Source: JANLSE01 sp038214135 | GTDB lineage: Bacteria; Chloroflexota; Chloroflexia; Chloroflexales; Roseiflexaceae | DNA length: 64,000 bases | Assembly (NCBI GenBank): GCA_038214135.1 | Contig: JBBQSD010000011.1 | Location: forward strand, 15,534 to 79,533 | Direction of reading: 5' to 3' | Part shown: positions 8,448-17,055 of the stretch, piece by piece | Numbering within the stretch: the first letter of the stretch is position 1 | How the letters are laid out: each line of letters opens with the position of its first letter | The notes under the pieces: generated by a model | The model's database searches: none | The model's input: the letters and a program-made list of their open reading frames with translations, nothing else | Told to the model about the DNA's origin: nothing | Program-made: the position numbers and the translations under genes

Positions 8448-8466
8448 GTTATAGCACACTTGTGTG
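8448..8466 (-). promoter_or_regulatory. Possible promoter and operator palindrome
   Basis: A perfect 12-bp palindrome CACACTTGTGTG (8455-8466) lies immediately upstream of a TATAAC -10-like box (8448-8453, minus strand), about 45 bp before the GTG of the 70-residue gene. No good -35 box is visible, which would fit an activator- or repressor-controlled promoter. Confidence 0.3.
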
Positions 8467-8555
8467 ACATCCATTGACACAGAGCGTGACACACGGCTCC
8501 AACTCCGTCGCTCAACTTTGTATGCACACAAAAGCCGTGGACGAGCGATGCGCGT

Positions 8556-8587
8556 CTCACGGCCCAGGGACATAAAAGGGCCGTGAG
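8556..8587 (-). terminator. GC-rich hairpin after the 42-residue gene
   Basis: Perfect inverted repeat CTCACGGCCC (8556-8565) and GGGCCGTGAG (8578-8587) with a 12-base loop, 46 bp after the stop of the small gene at 8633. No T-run follows, so termination is possible but not certain. Confidence 0.45.
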
Positions 8588-8632
8588 CGATACCATCTGT
8601 CGCCCACGGCCCGTTTGCTCAATCTTCGATGT

Positions 8633-8761
8633 TTAGCGCTTGAGCTCCCGGAAAATGGGCGCAGTATGGCCGCGACCAACATATGCGGCGGTGCTACGAA
8701 TCCGCAGCATGCCAGCAAAAATGGGCGCATCAATGTGCTGGTTGAGCATCATTTTAGCCAT
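8633..8761 (-). CDS. 42-residue basic microprotein with strong promoter
   Basis: Starts at ATG 8761 with AAGG eight bases upstream and reads MAKMMLNQHIDAPIFAGMLR, then a basic tail ending IFRELKR. No family recognised and no membrane segment. It is supported mainly by context: a near-consensus sigma-70 promoter at 8827-8855 gives a short 5' leader, and a hairpin follows the stop. An alternative is that the transcript is a non-coding RNA of about 250 nt. Confidence 0.5.
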   Translation of the reverse strand: MAKMMLNQHIDAPIFAGMLRIRSTAAYVGRGHTAPIFRELKR

Positions 8762-8826
8762 TTCTACTGCCTTTCTCTCAGTGGTTTCAATACGCGTATA
8801 CAGAACTTCTGTTAGTGACAAACGCT

Positions 8827-8855
8827 AGAATAGCAGGGCGCGGCGATCCTGTCAA
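8827..8855 (-). promoter_or_regulatory. Near-consensus sigma-70 promoter
   Basis: On the minus strand TTGACA (8855-8850), 17-base spacer, TATTCT (8832-8827). Predicted transcription start is near 8820, about 60 nt before the ATG of the 42-residue gene. Confidence 0.7.
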
Positions 8856-8896
8856 GAGAAGCCATCTCCTACTTTAGGCTGATTGTGAGAATTTCA

Positions 8897-9277
8897 TTAT
8901 AATCGCGCCGTCTGAAGCGCTCGCAACACAAGCGCACACACAAACACACACATCAGCCCAATGGTGATGCTCGCCTGGCGTGGCTCGCGGCCACGTACCC
9001 AGGCCATCGTGAGAGGCAACATGGCAATTGCCGCAATCCCATAGATCACATGCGTCTCGGGCCTAGCCGGGCGCAATCCCTGCGACCACACAATCATCCC
9101 GATTCCAAATTCAGCCAGAAGCAGTAGCTCTGCGATCCACAGGCCAGCCCATAATTGCTCGCTGATACTATGGTTGCGCCAGGCTGTCAGGAAGGCCCAA
9201 ACAGCAATGATCGCCAGCACAAGCAGTAATGTAAACAGCATGGCGCTATGCAATCGTGCCACAATCATGCCCTTCAC
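8897..9277 (-). CDS. Four-helix integral membrane protein
   Basis: 126 residues with about four hydrophobic segments: LHSAMLFTLLLVLAIIAVWA, a second around LWIAELLLLAEFGIGMIVW, a third at VIYGIAAIAMLPLTMAWV and a fourth at ITIGLMCVFVCALVL. The pattern resembles small Chloroflexi membrane proteins of unknown function. The start is a GTG at 9277 with GAGAT upstream; an ATG three codons later is an alternative. Confidence 0.65.
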   Translation of the reverse strand: MKGMIVARLHSAMLFTLLLVLAIIAVWAFLTAWRNHSISEQLWAGLWIAELLLLAEFGIGMIVWSQGLRPARPETHVIYGIAAIAMLPLTMAWVRGREPRQASITIGLMCVFVCALVLRALQTARL

Positions 9278-9420
9278 TACAATCTCTGGTATGATAGCGC
9301 ATGTATGACAAGACGAAGTTGCGCTGTATCATGTGACAATTCGATCATAAGGGCGTCTTGTGAATAGGCGAACCATGCGATGTCGCTTGGGGTGTCAGAT
9401 CTTATTGGAGGAGGAATACC

Positions 9421-10038
9421 ATGGCAGGATTTCTTGGTGGGCTTTTTAGTGGCAATGACAAAGAGGATAAGGCCAAGCAGGAGCAAATCGGCAAGGCGAT
9501 GCAGTCGCTCAGCGATCAGATCGCAGCGCTCCAGCAGCAGGGCAAGGGTAAAGATGGCGAAATCGATACGCTGAAAGCCGAGCTTGCCCAGGCCCAGGCC
9601 CTTGAAGGCGCTGGCGATCAGGCCAAGAAAGCGCTGATGGCAGCACAATCGGCCTTGGCAGTTGCAGAGGCGGATAAGCAGGCCAGTGACATGATCCTTC
9701 AGAACGCCCAGAAGCAGATCGCTGAACTTCAGGCACAACTCCATCAGCTCGAAGCCACCGCCGCTGCTGCACCAGTTGCTGCAGTATCTTCAGCCGCAGT
9801 TGGTGGGTTGGTAGCCGGAGCCGCCGCATGGGTTCGCGAAGAGGGCGGCAAGGGCCTCCGCCGCCGCAGCGCACCAGGGCTTTCATCGGATGTGCTCGAT
9901 GCACTCGCACCAGGCACGCAACTTGCGTTGCTCGAAGGCCCATCCGATGCCGATGGCCATCATTGGTGGAAGGTTCGCGTTGCCGATGGCCGTGAGGGTT
10001 GGGTCGCCGGTGAGGAACTGGTCGTCAAACCAGAATAA
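9421..10038 (+). CDS. Coiled-coil protein with C-terminal bacterial SH3 domain
   Basis: 205 residues. Residues about 15-115 form a heptad-rich, Ala/Gln-rich coiled coil; a short Ala-rich, weakly hydrophobic segment (PVAAVSSAAVGGLVAGAAAW) follows; residues about 140-205 form an SH3b fold (LRRRSAPGLSSDVLDALAPG, then HHWWKVRVADGREGWVAGEE). SH3b domains of this form usually bind cell-wall peptides. There is no signal peptide, so location is unclear. The ATG follows the very strong GGAGGAGG at nine-base spacing. It has no close co-directional neighbours. Confidence 0.75.
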   Translation: MAGFLGGLFSGNDKEDKAKQEQIGKAMQSLSDQIAALQQQGKGKDGEIDTLKAELAQAQALEGAGDQAKKALMAAQSALAVAEADKQASDMILQNAQKQIAELQAQLHQLEATAAAAPVAAVSSAAVGGLVAGAAAWVREEGGKGLRRRSAPGLSSDVLDALAPGTQLALLEGPSDADGHHWWKVRVADGREGWVAGEELVVKPE

Positions 10039-10077
10039 CCATTGATCCATCTGATCCATCGATATGTCGGTGTGTAG

Positions 10078-10205
10078 GGGCAGACCAATGTGTCTGCCCA
10101 CTATGTTATACACGGGGTGTGTCCCTACGGCGTTGGAATGCCATGTCGTGGAGGCGCCGCAATGCCAGGCCCGTCTCGTAGAGATGCAAAATCGTGCGTC
10201 TCTAC
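10078..10205. repeat. Two intergenic hairpins
   Basis: GGGCAGAC (10078-10085) pairs with GTCTGCCC (10092-10099). GTAGAGATGCA (10178-10188) pairs with TGCGTCTCTAC (10195-10205). The second hairpin contains the stop codon of the minus-strand gene ending at 10202; a related unit lies at 14797-14822. Confidence 0.75.
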
Positions 10206-10792
10206 TGATCCGATTGCAACTGAACGACGCGAAGCGTACTTACATTATGGGTGAGACACGGCGGCAATGCCAAATCGGCAAACAGGTTTTTCCAGAGATC
10301 AGCCGTGAGCCAGGCGGGATGCAGATCGACATCAACAATGATCTGCGTTGGGTACCCGCGCTGCGAATCATAGATTCCTCGCACCGATGTCAGCGATTCA
10401 CACGGGCAACCACGCGTGTCACATAGCCGCTCAACGGTGCCATCAAGGGTGAGCATTTCGAACATCGCCTTCACCGATGAAACCTGAAAGGTGCAGTTCA
10501 ACTGTAGCCCATCAATCGCCGCCATGCCACCGCGAACATGGGTGACATACCGGCAGCCATTCTCATCAATTGTCAGGGTATAGCGCTCCAGCCCTGCCTG
10601 CGCCCACAGTGCTTCCGCAGCAAGCCGATCCTGGGTGCGCTGGGCACGTTCTTGGGCTGCTAATTGGCTGCCTGCCAGTGGTAAACCGATCAGCATACCA
10701 ATCAGCAGTATTCCGGTCAGAAGCAGCTTCCATTGGCGTTGTTGAGCTATCAATCTATGCTTTCGTAAACGTCCATGGAGGATTTCTAGCAT
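10202..10792 (-). CDS. Membrane-anchored DUF6174-like protein
   Basis: 196 residues. One transmembrane segment near the N-terminus (LLLTGILLIGMLIGLPLAG, about residues 23-41), a short helical region, then an extracytoplasmic domain with LERYTLTIDENGCRYVTHVR, LNCTFQVSSVKAMFEML and YDSQRGYPTQIIVDVD. That Y-x-y-x-t / V-x-M-F / D-x-x-x-G-Y-P order is characteristic of DUF6174 proteins, whose function is unknown. Five cysteines (NGC, LNC, LCDTRGCPC) in the exported domain suggest disulfides. Confidence 0.7.
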   Translation of the reverse strand: MLEILHGRLRKHRLIAQQRQWKLLLTGILLIGMLIGLPLAGSQLAAQERAQRTQDRLAAEALWAQAGLERYTLTIDENGCRYVTHVRGGMAAIDGLQLNCTFQVSSVKAMFEMLTLDGTVERLCDTRGCPCESLTSVRGIYDSQRGYPTQIIVDVDLHPAWLTADLWKNLFADLALPPCLTHNVSTLRVVQLQSDQ

Positions 10793-10970
10793 ATCTAATC
10801 AAATTGGACAATCCAACTCAGTCAGTATTTTTTTGGAGTGCGGCAGCCATGCTTGCGCACTCCACACCTATAACCATATGGTACAGGTTTGATTATCAAA
10901 ATTGATTAGGACGTAGAGGCTTCGGTGGAGCGTCTCTCCACTGATTGCGCTTCTGACTCCTGACTCCTGG

Positions 10971-11876
10971 TTAAAATAGCAAATTCGCCAGCCGCCGCCG
11001 CCCAGCCGTCACCATTGGCTCCTGGTCGCCGAGGGCCGTGAAGATCGCCAGGAGCGTCTTGCGTGCTGCATCATCCTGGAATGCTCGATTGCGGGCAATA
11101 ATATCGAGCAGCAGATCGATTGCCTCATCATAGCGCCGCCCGCCTACTTTTAGGGCAGCCAACTCATAGCGCGCTTGTAGGTCGGTTGGGTCTTCGTCAA
11201 CCCGCCCAAGCAATTCAAACGCAGCCTGCGGGTCGGCCTCGTCGCTATAGGTTGCGAGAGTCAGCCAGGCCTGTGCCTGTGCATAGCTTGGCGTTCCCAA
11301 GGCAATACCCTGCAAGAGATCCCGCCCCTCGGCATCCCCATCCTGAACCAGTATGCGGCCCAACCCAAGCCGCGCATCATCATTCTTTGGATCGGTAGCC
11401 AGAATGGCGCGGTAGCGCTGCTGTGCGGTTTTTGGATCGCGGGCAGCCAGGGCAGCGAGATCCTCGGCTGCCTGTTCAGCGCTTGGTGGCACGAAGCGCT
11501 GCAACCAGGCGCGTACCTGGGATTCAGGCAAGGCACCAGTAAATTCCTCGGCGAGCCGCCCATCGCTCACCGCCTTGACCGCCGGAATGCCCTGGACGCC
11601 AAACGCCTGTGCCAAGCGCTGGTTGTTATCGACATTGACCTTGGCCAGCACCCAACTGCCCTTGCCCTCGGCTGCCAACTTCTCCAAAATCGGTCCAAGT
11701 GTACGGCACGGGCCGCACCAGGGTGCCCAGAAATCGATTACAACCGGTGTGGTGCGCGAACGCTCAACCACTTCCTTCTGAAAATTACGCTCATCGACTT
11801 CGATCACATGGCTGCCAGTCGCACCAGCGCCACTCAGCCCCGTATTACTTGGTTTTGGATTCAGTAGGATGGTCAT
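10971..11876 (-). CDS. cnoX: Thioredoxin-TPR co-chaperone, CnoX/YbbN family
   Basis: 301 residues. Residues about 25-130 are a thioredoxin fold with the redox motif FWAPWCGPCRTLGPIL; the rest is a TPR-like array (repeats around PKTAQQRYRAILATDPKNDD and PTDLQARYELAALKVGGRRY). This domain order is that of CnoX (YbbN), which in E. coli protects substrates and hands them to GroEL and DnaK. E. coli CnoX lacks the full CxxC, whereas this protein keeps Cys-Gly-Pro-Cys, so it may also be a true thiol-disulfide reductase. ATG 11876 has AAGGAG at seven bases. Confidence 0.88.
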   Translation of the reverse strand: MTILLNPKPSNTGLSGAGATGSHVIEVDERNFQKEVVERSRTTPVVIDFWAPWCGPCRTLGPILEKLAAEGKGSWVLAKVNVDNNQRLAQAFGVQGIPAVKAVSDGRLAEEFTGALPESQVRAWLQRFVPPSAEQAAEDLAALAARDPKTAQQRYRAILATDPKNDDARLGLGRILVQDGDAEGRDLLQGIALGTPSYAQAQAWLTLATYSDEADPQAAFELLGRVDEDPTDLQARYELAALKVGGRRYDEAIDLLLDIIARNRAFQDDAARKTLLAIFTALGDQEPMVTAGRRRLANLLF

Positions 11877-12360
11877 CGTTTAACTCCTTATTCTTAGTTC
11901 TTGCGAACCGTTCACTGCTTTTCTTTCGCGGGAACCATTCTGTTCTATCGCTTCTGTTTCGCCAGAAACCGTTCCCGCCCAGCGGGCACCCGATTTCCGG
12001 CACCTTCCGAGCGGCCAGGCGCTACGGCACCCAGAGGGTACCCGACCTGTAAGGAATGTTGGTGGCACAGCAATGATTGTTTGTTATGCTTCGGCTGCAA
12101 TCAATTGGTGATGGTGGCTTGTTCCCTTGTGTTCTTATTCTTTTGTTCAATGGATGTCTGTGGCTTGCTAACGTTCGTTGGTCATGCCACGGCTGCGGAT
12201 GATAGGGGCTTGTTCCATTGATTCTTGTTTGCTTGCTCCTTCACCACTGCCACACCTCTCGCCTGCCACAGCGGGAGAGGGGCCAGGGGTGAGGGCAATT
12301 CTTGGTTCTTGGTATTCTGACTCCTGACTCCTGACTCCTGAATACTCGTTTCTTGGTGAA
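11877..12360. other. 484-bp spacer with repeats, no gene seen
   Basis: Contains pyrimidine-rich tracts (TTCTTGTTC-like), a hairpin near 12256-12281 (CCTCTCGCC against GGGAGAGG) that belongs to the CCCTCTCCC repeat family, and a TCTGACTCCTGACTCCTGA repeat at 12313-12344. The CnoX gene starts at its left end and SppA ends at its right end. No convincing ORF or RNA. Confidence 0.6.
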
Positions 12361-14037
12361 TTATAGCAGCTCAAACGGCACATGCGCCCAGGCTGTTGGC
12401 CTCAGCAGATCCGCAACCATCTTGGCCAGTTCCTGCGGCGTATCAATTGGGAATGCTGCGGGCGCGAGATTGGATCTGCCACCACGCAATTGCACCAGCG
12501 GCGCATATGGATCTTGGGGAAGTTTGGCTAATTCCTGGGCCAGCAACAACGCCTCGGGAATACCACCAATCCGATCAACCAGCCCGTATTGCAGCGCTTC
12601 CTCACCAAGCCACACCCGCCCGCCCGCAATTGGCGCGAGTTGTTCCTGGGTCAGCGTGCGCCCTTCGCAGACGCGTGCGGTAAAATCGCCATATAATGCA
12701 AAGACGAGATCACGGGTTGCCGCTCGCTCGGATTCGGTCGGCATCTGCGTTCCACCCAATAGGCCGCTATTTGCACCACGGCTGATTGTTGTTGTATGAA
12801 TATCGGCATGTTCTAGCAATCCCGCGACTACTGGGCGCAACACAAACACACCAATGCTGCCGGTTAGGGTCGCAGGTTGTGCCAGAATCGCCGATGCATG
12901 GGTTGCCAGATAGTAGCCACCAGATGCGGCAGCATTGCCCATCACCACCACCACTGGTTTCTGCCTACGAACGCGCAGCACCTCGCGCCACATCAGATCC
13001 GATGCAAATACCTCACCGCCGCCGGAATCGACATACACAACAACTGCGGCAATCCGTGGGTTTTGTTCGGCCTGACGCATGGCCTGTGCCACACTCTCAG
13101 CACCCGCCATGGTTCCGCCAACAAGCGGCAGTGGTAATGGCGATCTACGGCTGGCCCCGCGCATGATCGTGCCCTCGATGCGCACCAACCCAATGCGCTG
13201 TTTGCGGAACAGGAGCAATGGGCGCTGAAGTGCCTTCAGGGCTGGCTCAAGCTCAAGAATGATTGGATCGAGTTCGCCATCTTTGAGATACGCCGCAAGC
13301 TCGTCCTCATAACACAGCCCATCGACTAACCCGGCATCCAGGGCTGTTTGCGCCGAGAGCGGTGCATGGTCGATCAATGTGCTGATCTGTTCAATGCTCT
13401 TGCCACGCCCATCGGCCAATGCCCGCAGCAGCTCGGCATAGCGCAGATCAAGTAACCGCTCGAATTGTTCGCGGCTCTCTGGGGTAAAATCCGTCCGCAC
13501 AAACGTATCGGGAGCCGATTTATATGGCGAAACAGCCGTTGCCTCGACCTCAATGCCCCATTTCGCCAGGGCATCACGCAAGAACTGAACTTCGGCCCGC
13601 AACCCCAGCACATTCCAGAACATCGTTGGCGGCAGCAGAATCTTCGTTGCTGCACAGGCGACATAGGTGCTGGCGACATCTGGCGTGATCAGGTACACAA
13701 CCACCTGCTTGCCCTGAGCACGCAGATCGCCAATCGCCGCCCGCATACTCTGCAGCGTCGCCCAGCCGCTCGCCAATCCATCGATCTCCAGCAGCACGCC
13801 GCGGATCTGCGGCGCTTCGGCGATTATGCGGAACAATCGCCGCAATTCAGCGACGCTCAATGGCGTTAGGGTTCCCAGAAATCTGCGCTGCCAACGCGGC
13901 GGTGCATCGCTAAATTCCGCGATAGTGCCGGAAAGCCGCAGGCGCACATAATCGATGCGCTGGTTGCGAACGCGCCGCCAGAGATTCACGGTTCGTAGCC
14001 ACAGATTAACCAAGAATATAATAAATCGACCAATCAT
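12361..14037 (-). CDS. sppA: Signal peptide peptidase SppA, 67K type
   Basis: 558-residue membrane serine protease of clan SK that degrades signal peptides left after secretion. It has the two-domain, full-length layout: the N-terminal half supplies the general-base lysine in AVSPYKSAPDTF and the C-terminal half supplies the nucleophilic serine in MGNAAASGGYYLATHA, followed by LTGSIGVF. An N-terminal hydrophobic/amphipathic segment (IGRFIIFLVNLWLRTVNLW) anchors it. The start at 14037 avoids overlap with the response regulator; an in-frame ATG at 14103 would overlap it by 44 bp. RBS is weak at both. It is likely co-transcribed with the two-component system upstream. Confidence 0.92.
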   Translation of the reverse strand: MIGRFIIFLVNLWLRTVNLWRRVRNQRIDYVRLRLSGTIAEFSDAPPRWQRRFLGTLTPLSVAELRRLFRIIAEAPQIRGVLLEIDGLASGWATLQSMRAAIGDLRAQGKQVVVYLITPDVASTYVACAATKILLPPTMFWNVLGLRAEVQFLRDALAKWGIEVEATAVSPYKSAPDTFVRTDFTPESREQFERLLDLRYAELLRALADGRGKSIEQISTLIDHAPLSAQTALDAGLVDGLCYEDELAAYLKDGELDPIILELEPALKALQRPLLLFRKQRIGLVRIEGTIMRGASRRSPLPLPLVGGTMAGAESVAQAMRQAEQNPRIAAVVVYVDSGGGEVFASDLMWREVLRVRRQKPVVVVMGNAAASGGYYLATHASAILAQPATLTGSIGVFVLRPVVAGLLEHADIHTTTISRGANSGLLGGTQMPTESERAATRDLVFALYGDFTARVCEGRTLTQEQLAPIAGGRVWLGEEALQYGLVDRIGGIPEALLLAQELAKLPQDPYAPLVQLRGGRSNLAPAAFPIDTPQELAKMVADLLRPTAWAHVPFELL

Positions 14038-14059
14038 CCGTTCATCATCTTTCGGAATA

Positions 14060-14779
14060 TCATCCTTCGGATTTCTTTGTAAAATCGATAAACCGATAGC
14101 CAACGCCGCGTTCGGTCAGAATATATTTCGGGTTAGCCGGATCGGCCTCGATCTTCTGGCGCAGATAGGTTACGTATAATCGCAGATAATGGGTTTCTTC
14201 GCGATATTCCGGCCCCCACACCCGCGTGAGCAATGTCTCGTGGTTCATCACATAGCCAGCATTCTGCACCAGGTGATACAGCAGCCGGTATTCTGTCGGG
14301 CGCAGATTCACCCGTTCATCGTTTACAAGCACTTCACGGCGCGCAAAATCAATCGTCAGCCGATCATCCACACGCACCATCGTCTGAATCGCAGGTGGTA
14401 ACGCATAATGGCGGCGCAACACGGCTCGAATACGGCTCACCAGTTCGCGGTGGCTGAATGGCTTGCTGATATAGTCGTCGGCACCCAATTCCAGCCCTTT
14501 GATCCGATCTTCCTCATCGGCACGAGCTGTCAGAATCAGCACCGGCACCTGTGAGAATGTCCGCAGCCGCTTTAGCGTCTCGAACCCGTCCATCCCTGGC
14601 ATCATAATGTCGAGCAGCATGACATCGGGCAGCTCTTCACGGGCCTTATCGAGCGCCTCGCGCCCATTGGTTGCGCTGATCACCCGGCAGCCTTCAAGTT
14701 CGAGGTTCATCTGCATGAAATTGATCATGCGCGGCTCGTCATCAACCACCAGAATTTGTTTATCCTTGAGTTCAGACAT
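14060..14779 (-). CDS. OmpR/PhoB-family response regulator
   Basis: 239 residues. Receiver domain with the acidic pair in ILVVDDEP, the phospho-acceptor Asp57 in VMLLDIMMPGMDG, Thr in ILTARADE and Lys in YISKPFS. The C-terminal winged-helix DNA-binding domain ends ESEG after LRLYVTYLRQKIEADPANPK and LTERGVGYRFID, the KdpE/RegX3-like signature. GGGGGT precedes the ATG. The cognate kinase is the gene directly upstream (63-bp gap containing a degenerate GTAGAGACGCA hairpin). Confidence 0.93.
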   Translation of the reverse strand: MSELKDKQILVVDDEPRMINFMQMNLELEGCRVISATNGREALDKAREELPDVMLLDIMMPGMDGFETLKRLRTFSQVPVLILTARADEEDRIKGLELGADDYISKPFSHRELVSRIRAVLRRHYALPPAIQTMVRVDDRLTIDFARREVLVNDERVNLRPTEYRLLYHLVQNAGYVMNHETLLTRVWGPEYREETHYLRLYVTYLRQKIEADPANPKYILTERGVGYRFIDFTKKSEG

Positions 14780-14796
14780 AGATCTACCCCCAAATC

Positions 14797-14822
14797 GTAG
14801 AGACGCAAGATAGTGCGTCTAC
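14797..14822. repeat. GTAGAGACGCA hairpin
   Basis: GTAGAGACGCA (14797-14807) faces TGCGTCTAC (14814-14822) in the gap between kinase and response regulator. It is related to the hairpin at 10178-10205 and could set the relative expression of the two genes. Confidence 0.55.
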
Positions 14823-14842
14823 CTACAGGCCATGCCGAACGT

Positions 14843-16516
14843 TTAATCGTTTAATCGATCCGTTAACAAACGCGTTGTTAATGGTTCGGTTACCGTTTTG
14901 GCATCTGCTGGCTGTTGTTTATCGCTCTCGGAATCCTGTAATTGTGGCGTGGCCAGTGGCAGCGTAAACGAGAAGCGCGCCCCGCGCCCAACCTGGCTAT
15001 CGACCCAAATGCGGCCACCATGAGCTTCGACGATTGCGCGAGAGAGGAACAGACCCAACCCTGCACCCTGGGTGCTGCGGCGCAATCGATTATCGGCCCG
15101 ATAGAAGCGCCGAAATAGTTTTTTCTGTTCCTCTGGGCTAATGCCAATCCCCTGATCACTGACCGAAATCACCGCTCGCTCGCGATCCGCTCGCCCGCTG
15201 ATGCGTATTGTACCGCCCTCCGGGCTATACTTGACGGCATTTGAAACCAGGTTTTCGATCACCTCACGAATCCGCTCATAATCGCCATGCACGGCTGGCA
15301 TGTCTGGCGGGAAGCGTAGCTCAAAGGTAAATCGTTCACCAGCCTGTGGCGCGAATCGTTCCGCAACCTGGCTAGCAAGATGCGTGATCGACCAATCGCT
15401 CATTTCGATGCGCATACCGCCAGCCTGAAGCTTCGATGCATCAAGCAGATCCTGAATCTGATTGGCCAGCCGATCCGCCTCCTCACCAATTATAATCAGG
15501 CCATCACGGATCGTCTGCTCATTCCAATGGGCATCGCTGCGTGCGAGTGTCTCGGCATAGCCCTTGATAATGCTGACCGGCGTTTTCAGTTCGTGTGAGA
15601 TCACCGAGAAGAAGGTGCTCTGCATCTCTTCCTCAATCTTCTGCTCGGTGATATCGCGTACATTGGCAATCGCCCCGCTCAACTCGCCAGCCGCACCACG
15701 CTGCGGCGCATAACGGCTCTGCACATAGCGGCGGCGGCCATCGCGGGTTTCTACCCAGCCCTCAACCAATGGATTGGCGTCGTTTGGATTAGTTGTATTC
15801 GATGATCGGGAACGCCGTTGCAATGGGCAATCGACAAGGCAGATGTTGATGCCTTGGTTATTCTTGATCGCCAATACCTCCGCACACGGTCGCCCAATCG
15901 CTTCGCCACGCTTCCAGCCAGTAAGCTGTTCCATCGCCCGGTTGAATGCTGTAATCCGCCAGCGCCCATCGAGAATCATCACACCATCGGCACTCTGCTC
16001 AATGATCGCAGCCAATTGCTGGCGCTCATGGACAACACTCTGATACAGACGAGCATTGCTGACAGCAATCGCCGCCTGATCGGCAAATGCTGCCAGGAGT
16101 TGCCGTTCTCCACTGGTGAACCCGACATTCACCGCTGCCCGAAAGACATAACTAACCCCAATGATTGTCTGATGATAGATCAGGGGCAACGCGCTCACAT
16201 GCCGTAATGGCAGGCGCGTATCGGCAGCAATCTGGCGCAATGCTCGTTCCTGCCCCGCAGTATCATCTGGCGCAATCGTCAGCAGCAGTTCAAATGCAGG
16301 CCATGCTTCGCGTGGCAGGCGCGATGCGGCATGAACACGCCAAATCCCATCTTCGTCAAGCAACGCAATCAGCCCTGAACTCCCTGCCAGCAGATCCACA
16401 GCAACTTCGATCACCAGGTTCAGTAAACTGGGCACATCAAGCTGGGCTGTTAGGGCACGGCTGAGTTGCAGCATCACATCGATCTGCCGTTGGCGCTGGT
16501 CTGGCGGTTCTAACAT
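14843..16516 (-). CDS. GAF-PAS sensor histidine kinase
   Basis: 557 residues, no transmembrane segment, so a cytoplasmic sensor. Order: GAF (about 20-165, with the family-typical ending QLLAAFADQAAIAVSNARLY), PAS with PAC (about 170-290, GVMILDGRWRITAFNRAMEQ), HisKA with the phospho-acceptor His in FSVISHELKTPVSII, and HATPase with N-box ENLVSNAVKYSPEGG, G1 VSDQGIGIS and G2 GLGLFLSRAIVEAHGG. Its Cys-rich insert in the PAS region (INICLVDCPLQRR) resembles the PAS-PAC insert seen in many chloroflexal kinases. It forms a two-component pair with the regulator downstream. Confidence 0.92.
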   Translation of the reverse strand: MLEPPDQRQRQIDVMLQLSRALTAQLDVPSLLNLVIEVAVDLLAGSSGLIALLDEDGIWRVHAASRLPREAWPAFELLLTIAPDDTAGQERALRQIAADTRLPLRHVSALPLIYHQTIIGVSYVFRAAVNVGFTSGERQLLAAFADQAAIAVSNARLYQSVVHERQQLAAIIEQSADGVMILDGRWRITAFNRAMEQLTGWKRGEAIGRPCAEVLAIKNNQGINICLVDCPLQRRSRSSNTTNPNDANPLVEGWVETRDGRRRYVQSRYAPQRGAAGELSGAIANVRDITEQKIEEEMQSTFFSVISHELKTPVSIIKGYAETLARSDAHWNEQTIRDGLIIIGEEADRLANQIQDLLDASKLQAGGMRIEMSDWSITHLASQVAERFAPQAGERFTFELRFPPDMPAVHGDYERIREVIENLVSNAVKYSPEGGTIRISGRADRERAVISVSDQGIGISPEEQKKLFRRFYRADNRLRRSTQGAGLGLFLSRAIVEAHGGRIWVDSQVGRGARFSFTLPLATPQLQDSESDKQQPADAKTVTEPLTTRLLTDRLND

Positions 16517-16689
16517 CCGTCTTACATCCCTCTGACTTCGATCTAATACTCAAATTATATACTACATCTTGAAGGCAATACCGAACCGGTAAAGCCAATG
16601 TATCTGAAGCAATAGAATGAAGGAGTACGGACATGACAACGATGAATCGCTGGGATCCAGCACTCAATCGATCTAATGTGTAGGTTTAT

Positions 16690-16723
16690 CTTGTGGGGGC
16701 GGTTCGCGAACCGCCCCCACAAG
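16690..16723. repeat. Perfect 34-bp palindrome, GGGCGGTTCGCGAACCGCCC family
   Basis: Arms CTTGTGGGGGCGGTTCG and CGAACCGCCCCCACAAG meet without a spacer. The central 20 bp recur as perfect palindromes at 34320-34339 and 34369-34388, and a variant core at 42674-42693 and 42732-42751. Confidence 0.9.
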
Positions 16724-16944
16724 GTTTTCCTGTTCTTTGTTCTTTGGTTCTTTTGTTCTGTTTAACTTTTACACCGAATTTCCAACACGCCTGACGCCTT
16801 GTTAAGTGTTACCGTGGCTCGTAAGGCTACTCATGGGCCAAGCCACGATCCAGAGGTTGTGTTGTTCGCGTACTGGCAGCGTTCCGAACCAATAGCGCAA
16901 CTCCGCGTTCATAATACCCCATGTATACTATTTACAGATAGCAC

Positions 16945-16973
16945 TGGACATCGGCCTATGATCATGCTATTAT
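16945..16973 (+). promoter_or_regulatory. Sigma-70-like promoter for the small HTH gene
   Basis: TGGACA (16945-16950), 17-base spacer, TATTAT (16968-16973): one mismatch in each box. Predicted start near 16980, about 75 nt before the ATG at 17056. Confidence 0.6.
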
Positions 16974-17055
16974 CATAAAGCATTACACCTCCTAATCCCT
17001 ACTGCCCACGGTTGCCAGTCGGGAATGCCGTCAATGCGATGCAAGGAGCGCACCT

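Larger units (their letters stand above)
16517..17055. other. 539-bp divergent spacer
   Basis: Between the histidine kinase (minus) and the small HTH gene (plus). It holds a 34-bp perfect palindrome (16690-16723), a T-rich tract TTGTTCTTTGGTTCTTTTG near 16736-16757, and a promoter for the plus-strand gene at 16945-16973. No gene is seen in it. Confidence 0.6.

Noticed and set aside
9277..9744. Minus-strand 155-codon ORF over the SH3 protein gene
   Set aside because: It is a shadow of the plus-strand gene, which has a very strong RBS, coiled coil and SH3 motifs.
10960..10970. TCAGGAGTC repeats as ribosome binding sites
   Set aside because: Although they contain AGGAG, the copies lie after stop codons and are not followed by start codons at suitable distance.
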